Part shown: piece after piece, positions 54,432 to 63,814 of the stretch
Numbering within the stretch: position 1 is the stretch's first letter
Layout of the letters: each line of letters opens with the position of its first letter
Assembly (NCBI GenBank): GCA_018240025.1
Contig: JAFEGM010000012.1
Span: 103,612-167,611 of the forward strand
DNA from: Verrucomicrobiota bacterium
GTDB taxonomy: Bacteria; Verrucomicrobiota; Verrucomicrobiia; Chthoniobacterales; SZAS-18
Direction of reading: 5' to 3'
Length of the DNA stretch: 64,000 nt
Position numbers and translations under genes: made by a program
Notes under the pieces: generated by a model
What the model saw: the letters and a program-made list of their open reading frames with translations, nothing else
Told to the model about the DNA's origin: nothing
Database searches by the model: none

Positions 54432-54903
54432 CGGTGGCGGTGCCGCGGCACGACAAGGAAGAGGCTCGCGCGAAGCCGCGAAGACGCGAAGGGAAGTAGA
54501 GCTGAAGGGGGTGAGCGGAACGCCGTGGAGTGCTCCAGCTTGCTGGAGCCGTCACCCAGGCAGCTTGCTGCCGTCGCGTGGGCGCGCGGGTCAAGCCGGG
54601 TGCCGCGGCGCGACGAGGTAGAGGCTCGCGCGAAGACGCGAAGCCGCGAAGGGAAGTGAGGTGAAAGCGGAACGGCGTGGAGTGCTTCAGCTTGCTGCCG
54701 TCGCGTCGGCGCGCGGGCGGAATCGGGTGCGACGCCGCGACAAGGCAGAGGCTCGCACGAAGGCACGAAGCCGCGAAGGCGAAGCTCGGGTACGCCAGCC
54801 CAAAAGCGCCTGCCGCCCCCGGCACCTCCCTCTTCCCTTCGCGGCTTCGCGTCTTCGCGCGAGCCCTTCTTCTGAGGCTATGGCGAAGGCGTCCGCGCGG
54901 GGC
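54432..54903. repeat. Gene-free repeat cluster with GCGAAG units
   Basis: A block starting GAGGCTCGCGCGAAG recurs at 54461, 54621 and, as GAGGCTCGCACGAAG, at 54748. It is followed by related copies of AGCTTGCTGCCGTCGCG (54562 and 54695). A reverse-complement copy of GCGAAGACGCGAAGCCGCG closes the region (about 54840-54863). No reading frame is credible. Related GCGAAG arrays occur at 42103-42134, and the GCAGCTTGCTGCCG block also occurs in the 48.6-48.9 kb inverted repeat. Confidence 0.7.
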
Positions 54904-56241
54904 CTACACCTTCGCGATTTCCTCCAGCAGCGCGCGATTCAGGCGGCGGCAGGCGTGGAGGTTCTCGACGGGGTAGTTCTCGTTCGGCGAATGCGCGCGG
55001 CAGTCGGGCAGGGCGAAGCCGAGCAGCAGGGTGTCGGCCCCGAGAACGGTCTTGAAGGCCTGGACGATCGGAATGCTGCCGCCTTCGCGAATCAGGGCGG
55101 GCTTGCGACCGAAGCTGGCCTCCAGCGCGCGCTGGGCGGCCACGCCGAAGCCGCTCTGCGGGTCGACCAGGTACGGCGAGCCGCTGTGGCCGCGGTGAAT
55201 CTCCATTTCCACGCCGGGCGGAAGGTGCTTCTCGAGGTGCTTCACGACCAGGTCCTGGATCTTGGCCGGATCCTGGTTCGGCACGAGGCGGAAGGTGAAC
55301 TTGGCCATCGCCTTGCTCGGCAGCACGGTCTTCGAGCCGGGACCCTGGTAGCCGCCGCCGATGCCGTTGACCTCGGCCGTGGGACGCGCCGTGGTGCGCT
55401 CGATGCTGCTGAAGCCGGCCTCGCCGAAGAGTTCCTGCACGCCGGTCAGCGACTTCAAGGCCGCATCGTCCATGGGCAGATCCTTCCAGGCATCGCGCTC
55501 CCAGCTCTGCAGCGGGGCGACGTCGTCGTAGAAGCCCTCGATCTGCACGTGGCCGTTGGCGTCGTGCAGCGAGGCCACCAGGCGCGCGACCGCCGTGGCC
55601 GGATTGGCCACCGCGCCGCCGAAGATGCCGGAATGCAGGTCCATGACCGGGCCCTTGAGCGTGACCTCCACGGCGGTGAGCCCGCGCAGTCCGTAGCTGA
55701 AGGTCGGCACGCCGGGCGCCACCATGCCGGTGTCGCTGACCGCCACGAGATCGCACTTCAACTCGTCCTTATGCGCCTGCAGGAACGGGGTCAGATTCGG
55801 GCTGCCGATTTCCTCCTCGCCTTCGATGAGGAAGATCAGATTCACGGGCAGTTCGCCCTTCTCCTTCAGCGTCTCTTCGACGCCCTGAATGTGGGCGAGG
55901 AACTGGCCCTTGTTGTCGGTCGAGCCGCGCGCGTAGATGATGCCGTCCTTGATGACCGGCTCGAACGGCGGCGAGTCCCAGAGATTGAGCGGGTCGACCG
56001 GCTGCACGTCGTAGTGCCCGTAGATCATGAGCGTGCGGCGGCCCGGCTTGTGCTCGTTGCGCGCCACCACCACCGGATGGCCCGGCGTGGGATGAATCTC
56101 GGTCTTCAGCCCCATGCCCGTCAGCTTGGCCGCGATCCAATCGGCGCAGGCCTGCGTCTGTTCCTTGTGCGCGGGGTCGGTCGAGATGCTGGCGAAGCGC
56201 AGGAGCGTGAGAAGTTCTTCGACGTGGTGATCTTGGGACAT
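54904..56241 (-). CDS. M20-family dipeptidase
   Basis: This 445-residue cytosolic zinc peptidase has IYGHYDVQPVDP with first metal-ligand His and Asp, YARGSTDNKGQ with the bridging Asp, EGEEEIGSPNL with the catalytic Glu pair, AVSDTGM, and a C-terminal AHSPNENYPVENL with the last ligand His. The central dimerisation domain holds MDLHSGIFGGAVANP. The layout matches PepV/CNDP-type dipeptidases. It probably cleaves dipeptides or N-acyl amino acids. Repeats fill the downstream gap. Confidence 0.93.
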   Translation of the reverse strand: MSQDHHVEELLTLLRFASISTDPAHKEQTQACADWIAAKLTGMGLKTEIHPTPGHPVVVARNEHKPGRRTLMIYGHYDVQPVDPLNLWDSPPFEPVIKDGIIYARGSTDNKGQFLAHIQGVEETLKEKGELPVNLIFLIEGEEEIGSPNLTPFLQAHKDELKCDLVAVSDTGMVAPGVPTFSYGLRGLTAVEVTLKGPVMDLHSGIFGGAVANPATAVARLVASLHDANGHVQIEGFYDDVAPLQSWERDAWKDLPMDDAALKSLTGVQELFGEAGFSSIERTTARPTAEVNGIGGGYQGPGSKTVLPSKAMAKFTFRLVPNQDPAKIQDLVVKHLEKHLPPGVEMEIHRGHSGSPYLVDPQSGFGVAAQRALEASFGRKPALIREGGSIPIVQAFKTVLGADTLLLGFALPDCRAHSPNENYPVENLHACRRLNRALLEEIAKV

Positions 56242-56348
56242 GGCGGTGGGCGGGAATGGGGGCCGGGGAGCGGGACTATTGGGGGGAAGTTCGTTGGGGG
56301 GAAGTTCGAGTTTCGAGTTTTCCCCCGGGCATCCGCCACACCTGCCAG

Positions 56349-57371
56349 CTAAATCCCCAATTCTCCCTGCACGTGCCCGGACCCCGACGGCGGCTTCACG
56401 CCGAGTTTGCGATACGTCTTCTCCAAGGCCACGCGACCCTGCGGGGTGCGCTTCACGTAGCCCTGCATGATGAGATACGGCTCGTGCACTTCCTCGAGCG
56501 TGCCGGCTTCCTCGCCGATGGCCACGGCGAGATTGTTCAGGCCGACCGGGCCGCCGCCGAATTTGTACACGAGCGCCTCCAGCACGCGCTTGTCCATTTC
56601 GTCGAGGCCGTCGGCGTCGATGTCGCGCATGGCCAGCGCGGCGTCGGCCACGGCGCGGTCGATGCGGCCGTCGGCGCGCACCTGGGCGTAGTCGCGCACC
56701 CAGCGGAGGTGGTTGTTGGCGATGCGCGGGGTGCCGCGCGAGCGGCGGGCGATCTCCAGCGCACCGCCCGCATCGATGGGCACGCCGATGAGCCCGGCGC
56801 TACGCTCGACGATCGCCTGCAGATCCTCCGCCGCGTAGTAATCGAGCCGCGCATCCATGCCGAAGCGCGAGCGCAGCGGGGCGCTGAGCATGCCCGAGCG
56901 GGTGGTCGCGCCGATGAGCGTGAATTTCGGCAGATTGAGCCGGATACTGCGCGCGTTGGGCCCGCCATCGATGATGATGTCGAGTTTGTAGTCCTCCATC
57001 GCGGGATAGAGGTATTCCTCGATCGTGGCCTGCAGCCGGTGGATTTCGTCGACGAAGAGCACGTCGCCCCGCTCCAGCGTGGTCAGCAATCCGGCCAGGT
57101 CGCCCGCCTTCTCAATGACCGGTCCGCTGGTGCTCTTGATGTTCACGCCCATCGACTGCGCCAGGATGTAAGCCAGCGTCGTCTTGCCCAGCCCGGGCGG
57201 GCCCGAGAGCAGAATGTGCTCGAGCACGTCGCCGCGCCCCTTGGCCGCTGCGACCATCAGTTCCAGCCGCTCGCGCACCCGCTGCTGGCCCGCGAATTCC
57301 GCGAAGACCGGCGGACGCAGCGACTGGTCGAACGGCGTGTCGGGGGCATCCTCTTTGAGCGGCGAATTCAT
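56349..57371 (-). CDS. ruvB: Holliday junction branch-migration ATPase RuvB
   Basis: This 340-residue AAA+ motor drives branch migration with RuvA. It shows Walker [32 protein letters not shown] (Walker B DEIH), sensor 1 [18 protein letters not shown] with the Arg finger, and the winged-helix end [38 protein letters not shown]. The ATG at 57371 replaces an earlier ORF start at 57413, which adds only non-conserved residues. No ruvA or ruvC is visible in the window. Confidence 0.97.
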   Translation of the reverse strand: MNSPLKEDAPDTPFDQSLRPPVFAEFAGQQRVRERLELMVAAAKGRGDVLEHILLSGPPGLGKTTLAYILAQSMGVNIKSTSGPVIEKAGDLAGLLTTLERGDVLFVDEIHRLQATIEEYLYPAMEDYKLDIIIDGGPNARSIRLNLPKFTLIGATTRSGMLSAPLRSRFGMDARLDYYAAEDLQAIVERSAGLIGVPIDAGGALEIARRSRGTPRIANNHLRWVRDYAQVRADGRIDRAVADAALAMRDIDADGLDEMDKRVLEALVYKFGGGPVGLNNLAVAIGEEAGTLEEVHEPYLIMQGYVKRTPQGRVALEKTYRKLGVKPPSGSGHVQGELGI

Positions 57372-57480
57372 GGCGTCGGGGGCAGGCTCCCACAAAGGCA
57401 CAAAGACACCCAACCTTCACCGGGAGATTTTGGGCCGCGCCGCGCCCGCCAAGTCGGATCGTCCCGCCCCTGCCGCTGGC

Positions 57481-59700
57481 TCACGGCATGTTGTAGCGAT
57501 TCGTCGCCGTGATGGTGCCGGTGCCGGTGGAACCGATGAGCAGATCGAGGGCGGAGATGCCGATGAAGCCTGCGCCGTAGCTGTGCACCACTCCGGGGGC
57601 GAAGATCCCCGTTCCGCCGGAGCCGTAGGATTGGCCGATCATCGCACCCCGAATTCCAACCGCGTTAGCCGCGCTCCCGGTGGCGAGACCGAAGGAGTTT
57701 TGCACCACTTCCCCGACGATGCCGTTGCCGGTCCCGTCGGAGACGCCGTGGCTTGCAACGACCACGTTGGCGGCAATTCCGGACTGGTTGCCGGTGCCGA
57801 CCACGTGGCCGACCGACTCCGCGACGACGTTGGCCCGAAGGCCGATATCGCCGCTCTGGCGAGCGACGCAGCCGCGAATGAGCCCGGCAGTGATCCCCGA
57901 GGCTCCGGAGGTGTGGACCGAGCAGGATTCCGCCCGGCCGAGAAAGCCGAGATCGATGCCCAGGCCGGCGACCCCGGAGACGTGCACGCCGCTCGCAGCG
58001 ACGTCCAGGGCATCGCCAGCGGCGATGCCCTGCACGGGCCCGCCCGCGCTAAAGCTGCCGGTGCCGGCACCGGTGGAGGTGAAGGTCACGGTGCCGCGGA
58101 TGAAGCCGTTGCGGATGACCACGTTCACGAGATTGGCGGCCACGGAAATGCCGGCCTGGCATCCGCTGACGCCGCTGATGGTGAATCCATTCAGATCGAG
58201 GGTGACCTGGCTGCTGTTGATGGTGATGGCGTTGCCGGAGGTGAAGCTGAGATTGCCCGTGAGGTAGTAGGATCCACGCGTGTTGATGACGAAGGGCGCC
58301 GACGAAATCGGCGTGCGCGTCTCGAGCGCATTGACGCTGGTCTGCAATGCGGCCACCGCCGTCTGCGTGGTGGCGGCGGTCGACTGGGTGGCGCTGGCGA
58401 CCGCCTGGACCGACTGCAGCGTGGGGTTCGCCACCGTCGCGGCCAGCGAACCGTTGGCCAGGCGGCCAACGCAATTCGCGGCGGTGGTGGCGTCGATCGG
58501 AGTATTGCCGACGAGCGTGGCCGAGCTGTCGGACACCGTGCCCGCGCGGATGCCGAGATTGCCGGCGATGCGCACCACGCAGGCCTGCACGGCGCTCGTC
58601 TCGCTCGTGCCCAGATCGATGGCGTAGCCCGTGACTCCGGTCACCGTGACATTCGCGACGCGCGCATTCGTGGGCGCGCCGCTGGCCCAGTCGATGCCAC
58701 CGATGAAGCCCGGGCCAGCGCTGAAGCTGCCGTTGTAGGTCACGCCACCGCGGATGTGCCCGTTGGCGACGCTGACGTTCGTGCGACTGCCGGTGAGGTC
58801 GATGGCGCGGCCGGCCGCCGGGTTCGCCGTGGAGGCGAGGGTGTAGCCGTTCAGGTCGATCGAGACGTCGTTGGCCGCCACGGTGATGGCGTTTCCGCTG
58901 GCGACGGTCAGATTTCCCTTCAGCACGTACGAACCGGGCTGCGAAATCGTGTAGCCCGCGGAGCCGCCGGGGATGGCGATGCGCGGATCGAACTCGGCCA
59001 GCGTCGTCGGCGTTGGCACGACCGCCGGGCCGGCGCCGGTCGTCGCGCCGGCCACGTTGCTGGCGCTGAGCGCGTTGATCGAAGTGCTGCCGGTCACCTG
59101 GGCGGAGGAATCGGCCACCGAGCTCGCCCGAATGCCGACTCCGCCGGCCAGCCGGACGATCGAGTTCGTCACCGCGGTGCCGTCGGTGCCGAGGTCGATG
59201 CCGTTGTTGCGGACCGCGTTCACGTTGACGCCGGAGACGCGCAGTCCAGTGCTGAAGGCGCCCACCGCGGCGATGCCGTCGAAGAAGCCGCCGCCCGCAT
59301 AGCTGGTGCCGTTGTAGGTGGCGGCGCCCTGCACGTGGCCGTTGCTGATGCTGACGTTCGAGCGCGCCAGCGAAATCTCGATGCCCGTGCCGCTAACGCT
59401 CGGGCTGGAGGAGGTCACGGAGAACCCGTTCAGGTCGAGCGAGACGTTGCTGGCACTGATGGTGATGCCATTGCCGGAGCTCACGGCCACATTGCCCGTC
59501 AGATAGTAGGAACCCGGCTGCGAGATGGTGACGGTGCTCGTGCTCCCGGCCAGCGGCGTGCGCGGCTCGACCTGGGCGAGCGATTTCATGCTGGCGGCCG
59601 GCGCGCCCGAAGGCGTGAGCGAACCCTGGGCGAGCAGGGCACCGGGAAGAACGAGCAGAGCGAGGCCGAGGGCGGCCGCGGGAAGAGAGGGGGTGTGCAT
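57481..59700 (-). CDS. Secreted right-handed beta-helix-type repeat protein
   Basis: This 739-residue protein has a signal peptide (LGLALLVLPGALLAQG). It has three large repeats, each opening with QPGSYYLTGN, QPGSYVLKGN or TRGSYYLTGN followed by SLDLNGF, SIDLNGY or TLDLNGF, then coil rungs such as ISNGHVQGAA and VANGHIRGG. Before the third repeat a Thr/Ala-rich heptad segment (VQAVASATQSTAATTQTAV) looks like a coiled coil. The rungs suggest a parallel beta-helix; the C-terminal part contains many short GI/GV turns. Function unknown, presumably at the cell surface. It is divergent from the ECF sigma gene. Confidence 0.75.
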   Translation of the reverse strand: MHTPSLPAAALGLALLVLPGALLAQGSLTPSGAPAASMKSLAQVEPRTPLAGSTSTVTISQPGSYYLTGNVAVSSGNGITISASNVSLDLNGFSVTSSSPSVSGTGIEISLARSNVSISNGHVQGAATYNGTSYAGGGFFDGIAAVGAFSTGLRVSGVNVNAVRNNGIDLGTDGTAVTNSIVRLAGGVGIRASSVADSSAQVTGSTSINALSASNVAGATTGAGPAVVPTPTTLAEFDPRIAIPGGSAGYTISQPGSYVLKGNLTVASGNAITVAANDVSIDLNGYTLASTANPAAGRAIDLTGSRTNVSVANGHIRGGVTYNGSFSAGPGFIGGIDWASGAPTNARVANVTVTGVTGYAIDLGTSETSAVQACVVRIAGNLGIRAGTVSDSSATLVGNTPIDATTAANCVGRLANGSLAATVANPTLQSVQAVASATQSTAATTQTAVAALQTSVNALETRTPISSAPFVINTRGSYYLTGNLSFTSGNAITINSSQVTLDLNGFTISGVSGCQAGISVAANLVNVVIRNGFIRGTVTFTSTGAGTGSFSAGGPVQGIAAGDALDVAASGVHVSGVAGLGIDLGFLGRAESCSVHTSGASGITAGLIRGCVARQSGDIGLRANVVAESVGHVVGTGNQSGIAANVVVASHGVSDGTGNGIVGEVVQNSFGLATGSAANAVGIRGAMIGQSYGSGGTGIFAPGVVHSYGAGFIGISALDLLIGSTGTGTITATNRYNMP

Positions 59701-59809
59701 GGTTGCCGGCTCGTACAGATCCGGTGCGCGGGTGTTACAGGGATTCCGCCGCTCCGGAGAAAGATTGGCGCGCGCCGCCTGGTGGGGCAGGCTGGCAGGC
59801 GCCGCCGCC

Positions 59810-60520
59810 ATGGATTTCCACACCACATCCTGGACCGTCGTCTTCGAGGCGGCCGACACGCGTGGCGGCCGGGCGCAGGAGGCGCTGGCGGATCTGCTGC
59901 GCGGCTATTGGCGGCCGCTTTATCTGCTGGCGCGAATGCGCGGCTGTCCGCACCACGACGCACAGGACGCGGTGCAGGGGTTCTTTCTGCACTTCGTCGA
60001 ACGGCGCGCGGTCAAGCGGGCCGATCCGGCGCTGGGCCGCTTCCGCGCCTTCCTGCAGGTCGCGTTCAAGAATTTCCTGGCCGGCGAATTCGCCCGCCAG
60101 CAGGCGCAGAAACGCGGCGGCGGCGCGGCGCATCTGCCCATCGACGACACCGCGCTGGCCGACCTCGAACAGGCGCTCGCCGCCGCGCCCGATCCGGCCG
60201 TGGCCTTCGACCGCGCCTGGGCGCTGGCGGTGCTCGATCGCGCCACCGAGCGCCTGCGCGCCGGGGCCGAGGAACGTGGCGAGGCCGAGGTGCAGAGGGT
60301 GCTCGCTCGCTTCCTCGAGCGCCACGGCACCGACGCCAGCCAGGCCGCGGCGGCCGCGGAACTGGGCCTCACGCCCGGCGCCTTCCGCGTCCGGTTGCAT
60401 CGGCTGCGGGCGGAGTTCCGCCGACTCCTGCGGGAGGAGGTGGCCGCGACCGTGACCGATCCGCACGAACTCGACGCCGAGCTGGCGCATCTGCAGCGGG
60501 CGCTCGCCGCCGGCGGATGA
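59810..60520 (+). CDS. ECF sigma factor paired with the adjacent kinase
   Basis: The 236-residue protein begins MDFHTTSWTVVFEAADTRGG and has LLRGYWRPLYLLARMRGCPHHDAQDAVQGFFLHFVER (region 2) and FLERHGTDASQAAAAAELGLTPGAFRVRLHRLRAEFRRLL (region 4). The group with SWxxV...YWxPLY at the N-terminus occurs in Planctomycetes and Verrucomicrobiota, next to Ser/Thr kinases. Here the kinase follows on the opposite strand with only 9 bp between the two stops. Targets are unknown; the divergent beta-helix gene is one candidate. Confidence 0.88.
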   Translation: MDFHTTSWTVVFEAADTRGGRAQEALADLLRGYWRPLYLLARMRGCPHHDAQDAVQGFFLHFVERRAVKRADPALGRFRAFLQVAFKNFLAGEFARQQAQKRGGGAAHLPIDDTALADLEQALAAAPDPAVAFDRAWALAVLDRATERLRAGAEERGEAEVQRVLARFLERHGTDASQAAAAAELGLTPGAFRVRLHRLRAEFRRLLREEVAATVTDPHELDAELAHLQRALAAGG

Positions 60521-60529
60521 GGTCGCGAT

Positions 60530-63500
60530 TCACCAGCTGAGCCCACGCTCAGCGAGCTCCGCCTGCACGCGCTCGAGGTCCCAGATCTGCGTCTCGCGCT
60601 GGTGACCCGCGGCGATCAGGAAGCGGCCCTGACGGGCGTAGACGAGGTAAACGTTGCGCAACGGCCGCGGGCTGTGCAGGCGCGCCCTCCGCCGCCAGGT
60701 GGGCACGTCGTAGAGGTCGATCCAGCCTTCGTCGCCGGCCACCGCCAGTTGCCGCGAATCCGGGCTGAAAGCGGTGCAGGCCGTGCCCCAGGCCTTGTCG
60801 CCGGCGGGCAGCGAAATCCGCCGCGCCCAGTCGGCCGCGATTTCCCAGACGACGCATTGGCCCGCCTCGCGCGTGACCACCCAGCGGCCGTCGCCGCTGA
60901 ACTCCCCCGAGACCGGTGTCTCGGCCGGGAGCGTGCGCCGCAGCGTTCGGCCGGGCAATTCCCAGATCCTCAGTCCGCCGGTCCAATGCCCGGTCAGCGC
61001 CAGCCGGCCGTCGGCCGAGAGGCTGCCGCCGAGCGGGCTCGGAGGAACCGGCCACTGCTCCTGCGCGCCTCCGGCCACCGGCTCCGCCAGCAGGAACCGC
61101 GGCTCGCCCGAGGCGGGCGCAGTCAGAAGCGCGCGGCCATCGGACGTGACTTCGGAGAGCAGCCACCCGGGACTGGCGAGGACCCACTCCGCAGAGCCGG
61201 GCTGGAGCCGCCGGCGGCCGTGGGAGGAATCTGCCGGCGTCGCCAGCGGCACCCGCGCCAGGCCATGTTCGCGCGTGGAGACGAGCAGCGCGGTGCCATC
61301 GCGCGTGAAATCGGCGCCCAAACGCGCCTGACTCTCGACCGGCACATCGACCGTCTCGAGCGTCGTCAGGTCGAGCAGCAGGGCCCGCGGGCGGCCGGCG
61401 GTGACGATCCATGCGCCGTTCGGACTCACCCTCAGCCCCTGCGGTCGGGCCAGCGCGGCGGAACCCGCGACCGACCGCCAGAACGCGCTCCGGCGCAGCC
61501 GGTGCCAGACGAGCCCGCCGTCGGGCAAATGCAGCAGCAGGCGGTCCTCCGCGGGCGGGAAGAAGGACGTCACCCGACTGCGCGCGCTGCCCAGCAACTG
61601 CTGCGCGCGCACGTCCCAGACCTCGATGGTGTCGTCGACCGACTGGGCGACGAGCAACTCCCCCGAGGGACTGAACCGCAGCGAGCCGATCGTCTCCGTG
61701 CACGGCAACGTCCCGGTCGGCGCCCCATCTTCCGCCTCGTAGAGGAGCACCGGTCCGTCCCAGGTCGCCGCCGCGACGACGTGTGCGGAGCTCCAGGCCA
61801 CGTTCGCGAAGCCGCGCGGTCTCGCGGTCTGCCAGACGGTCGCTCCGTCGCTCGTGCGATGCACCGCGAGATGGCCGTCGGTGTTCGACCGCCACTCGCG
61901 TCCGTCGGTCACGGCCAGCTGTTGGCCGTCCGGGCGCCAGGCGAGACCGGTGACTTCGGCGCCGGGGAATTGCACCTCCGGCTGGGCCAGGTCCGGCAGC
62001 CGGAAAATCTCCACGCGGCCGTCCGGCCGGCCCAGCGCCACGCGCCGGCTGTCGGGTGAGAAGGCGAGGTTACGCGCCGGCGAGCCGGGTGGTCCGGAAA
62101 GGCGAAGCAGCTCGCGGCCCGAGGCGAGTTCCCAGACAAAGGTCGTGCCGGCGGTCGAACGGGCCGCCAGGTAGCGTCCGTCTGGCGAGAGCGGGAAGAG
62201 AAACAGCACCAGCCCGTCGAGCGCGGGCAGGCGTCGCTCGATCTCGCCGTCCGTCAGCCGGCGGAGCGTGATCTCGGAGCCCTGCATCACGGCCGCGCGC
62301 TGCTGGTCGGCGGATACGGCCACCTCCGCCGGCGGCGCGACCTTCCAGCCGAGCCGCTCGGCCGCCGTGAAGGAGCTGAGCGCGAGCGCGCCGATCGTCT
62401 CGTCGCGCAGCTGGTCGGCCGGGCCGAGCGGTCGGGCTTGCGCCAGCGCGGTGAGCGCTTCCTCCCGATGCTCGGCGCGGCGGGCGGCGCGCGCCTGCTC
62501 GAGCCGGGCCTCGAACAGCCGGGCCGTGGCTGCTCGCTCGGCGGCCCGGGCTTCGTCGCGCGAGCGCGCGAGCCGGACATTGGCCAGGCCGATGCCGACG
62601 ACCCCCGCGGCGAGGAGGAAGGCCAGCGCTGCGGCGAGCGAGGCGGGGAGCGGATGACGCGTCGCCCAGCGCCACGTGCGTTCGAAGGCCGAGACGCGGC
62701 GGGCCAGGATCGGGCGCCCGTCCAGCCAACGGCGCAGTTCGTCGGCCAGCTCGCCCGCGCTGGCGTAGCGTGCGGCGACCTCGGGGGCGAGCGCCCTGGC
62801 GCAGATGATTTCGAGATCGCGCGGCAGGTCAGCGCGCAGGGCGGTGAGCGGCGGCGCGACCGATTCGCTGGCCAGGCGCAACGTCGCCAGCGGCGTTTCG
62901 GCCACGAACGGCGCCTGGCCGGTCAGCGCGGCGAAGAGGATGGCGCCGAGGCCGAAGACATCGGCCGCGGTGGTCAGCGCCGCAGCTCCACCCGCGGCCT
63001 GCTCAGGCGCGAGATAACCCGGCGTGCCGACGACCGAGCCGGTGAGCGTGAGACCTCCGCCGTCCTCGGTCAGCACGCGCGCCACGCCGAAGTCGCTCAC
63101 GTAGGGCTTGCCGTCGGCGCCGAGCAGGATGTTGGCCGGCTTGAGATCTCGATGCAGAACGCCGCGCTGATGGGCGTGATGCACCGCGCGCGCCACCCGC
63201 TCCAGCAGTTCCGCCGCGCGGCGCGGCTCGAGCGGCCCACGCGCGATGGCCTCGGCCAGCGTGCCGCCCTCGGCCCACTGCATGCTGAAGAACGGCATGC
63301 CGTCGTGCACTCCTGCCTCGTAAAGCGGCAGCACGTGTGGATGCGAGAGCGCGCCGACCAGACGGACCTCGCTGCGGAAGCGCTCCAGCACCACCTCGTC
63401 CCGCAGATGGCGTGACTGCACCATCTTCAGTGCCACCCGCCGTTCGCTGCCGTGCTGACGGGCGAGGTAAACCGTGCCCGTGCCGCCGCGGCCAAGGGTT

Positions 63501-63778
63501 TCGAGGATGGTGTAGCCCCGCACGCGCAGACCGGCGGCGTCCGTGGGCGGCGCGGGGGGGAGGCCGGGCGGAAGGTTCTGCGTGGGGTCGGGCGACGTGG
63601 CCTCGGCCGCGTCGGCGGGAAATTCCGCAGAAAGGGCGAGTCCGAACAGACAGCTTGCGCAACGGCCCGAAGCGTCGAGCGGGCCACCGCACTCGGAGCA
63701 ACGAGAGGTCCGGGAAGGCGTCGGCGAGGGCGTCGGCGAGGGCGTCGGCGAGGGCGTCGGCGAGGGCACGCGGGCCAT
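60530..63778 (-). CDS. Ser/Thr protein kinase with N-terminal zinc ribbon and C-terminal WD40-like repeats
   Basis: This 1082-residue protein starts with four PSPT-type repeats (12-bp tandem in DNA) and a zinc ribbon CSECGGPLDASGRCASC. The kinase domain has GRGGTGTVYLA, VALKMV, HRDLKPANILL, DFGVARV and GTPGYLAPEQ. A single membrane helix (about residues 390-410) follows, then a coiled-coil ARAAERAATARLFEARLEQARAARR and about nine WD40/propeller repeats (for example FSPDSRRVALGRPDGRVEIFRL, FSPSGELLVAQSVDDTIEVWDV). Such kinases pair with the ECF factor in related bacteria. The start lies just inside a tandem-repeat region. Confidence 0.92.
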   Translation of the reverse strand: MARVPSPTPSPTPSPTPSPTPSRTSRCSECGGPLDASGRCASCLFGLALSAEFPADAAEATSPDPTQNLPPGLPPAPPTDAAGLRVRGYTILETLGRGGTGTVYLARQHGSERRVALKMVQSRHLRDEVVLERFRSEVRLVGALSHPHVLPLYEAGVHDGMPFFSMQWAEGGTLAEAIARGPLEPRRAAELLERVARAVHHAHQRGVLHRDLKPANILLGADGKPYVSDFGVARVLTEDGGGLTLTGSVVGTPGYLAPEQAAGGAAALTTAADVFGLGAILFAALTGQAPFVAETPLATLRLASESVAPPLTALRADLPRDLEIICARALAPEVAARYASAGELADELRRWLDGRPILARRVSAFERTWRWATRHPLPASLAAALAFLLAAGVVGIGLANVRLARSRDEARAAERAATARLFEARLEQARAARRAEHREEALTALAQARPLGPADQLRDETIGALALSSFTAAERLGWKVAPPAEVAVSADQQRAAVMQGSEITLRRLTDGEIERRLPALDGLVLFLFPLSPDGRYLAARSTAGTTFVWELASGRELLRLSGPPGSPARNLAFSPDSRRVALGRPDGRVEIFRLPDLAQPEVQFPGAEVTGLAWRPDGQQLAVTDGREWRSNTDGHLAVHRTSDGATVWQTARPRGFANVAWSSAHVVAAATWDGPVLLYEAEDGAPTGTLPCTETIGSLRFSPSGELLVAQSVDDTIEVWDVRAQQLLGSARSRVTSFFPPAEDRLLLHLPDGGLVWHRLRRSAFWRSVAGSAALARPQGLRVSPNGAWIVTAGRPRALLLDLTTLETVDVPVESQARLGADFTRDGTALLVSTREHGLARVPLATPADSSHGRRRLQPGSAEWVLASPGWLLSEVTSDGRALLTAPASGEPRFLLAEPVAGGAQEQWPVPPSPLGGSLSADGRLALTGHWTGGLRIWELPGRTLRRTLPAETPVSGEFSGDGRWVVTREAGQCVVWEIAADWARRISLPAGDKAWGTACTAFSPDSRQLAVAGDEGWIDLYDVPTWRRRARLHSPRPLRNVYLVYARQGRFLIAAGHQRETQIWDLERVQAELAERGLSW

Positions 63779-63814
63779 CGTGCGGGAAGATTCGTCTGCG
63801 GAAAAGAACGCTTC

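Noticed and set aside
57184..60540. Plus-strand frame of about 1118 codons
   Set aside because: It is antisense to ruvB and the beta-helix gene and out of frame with the sigma gene. It has no recognisable domain.
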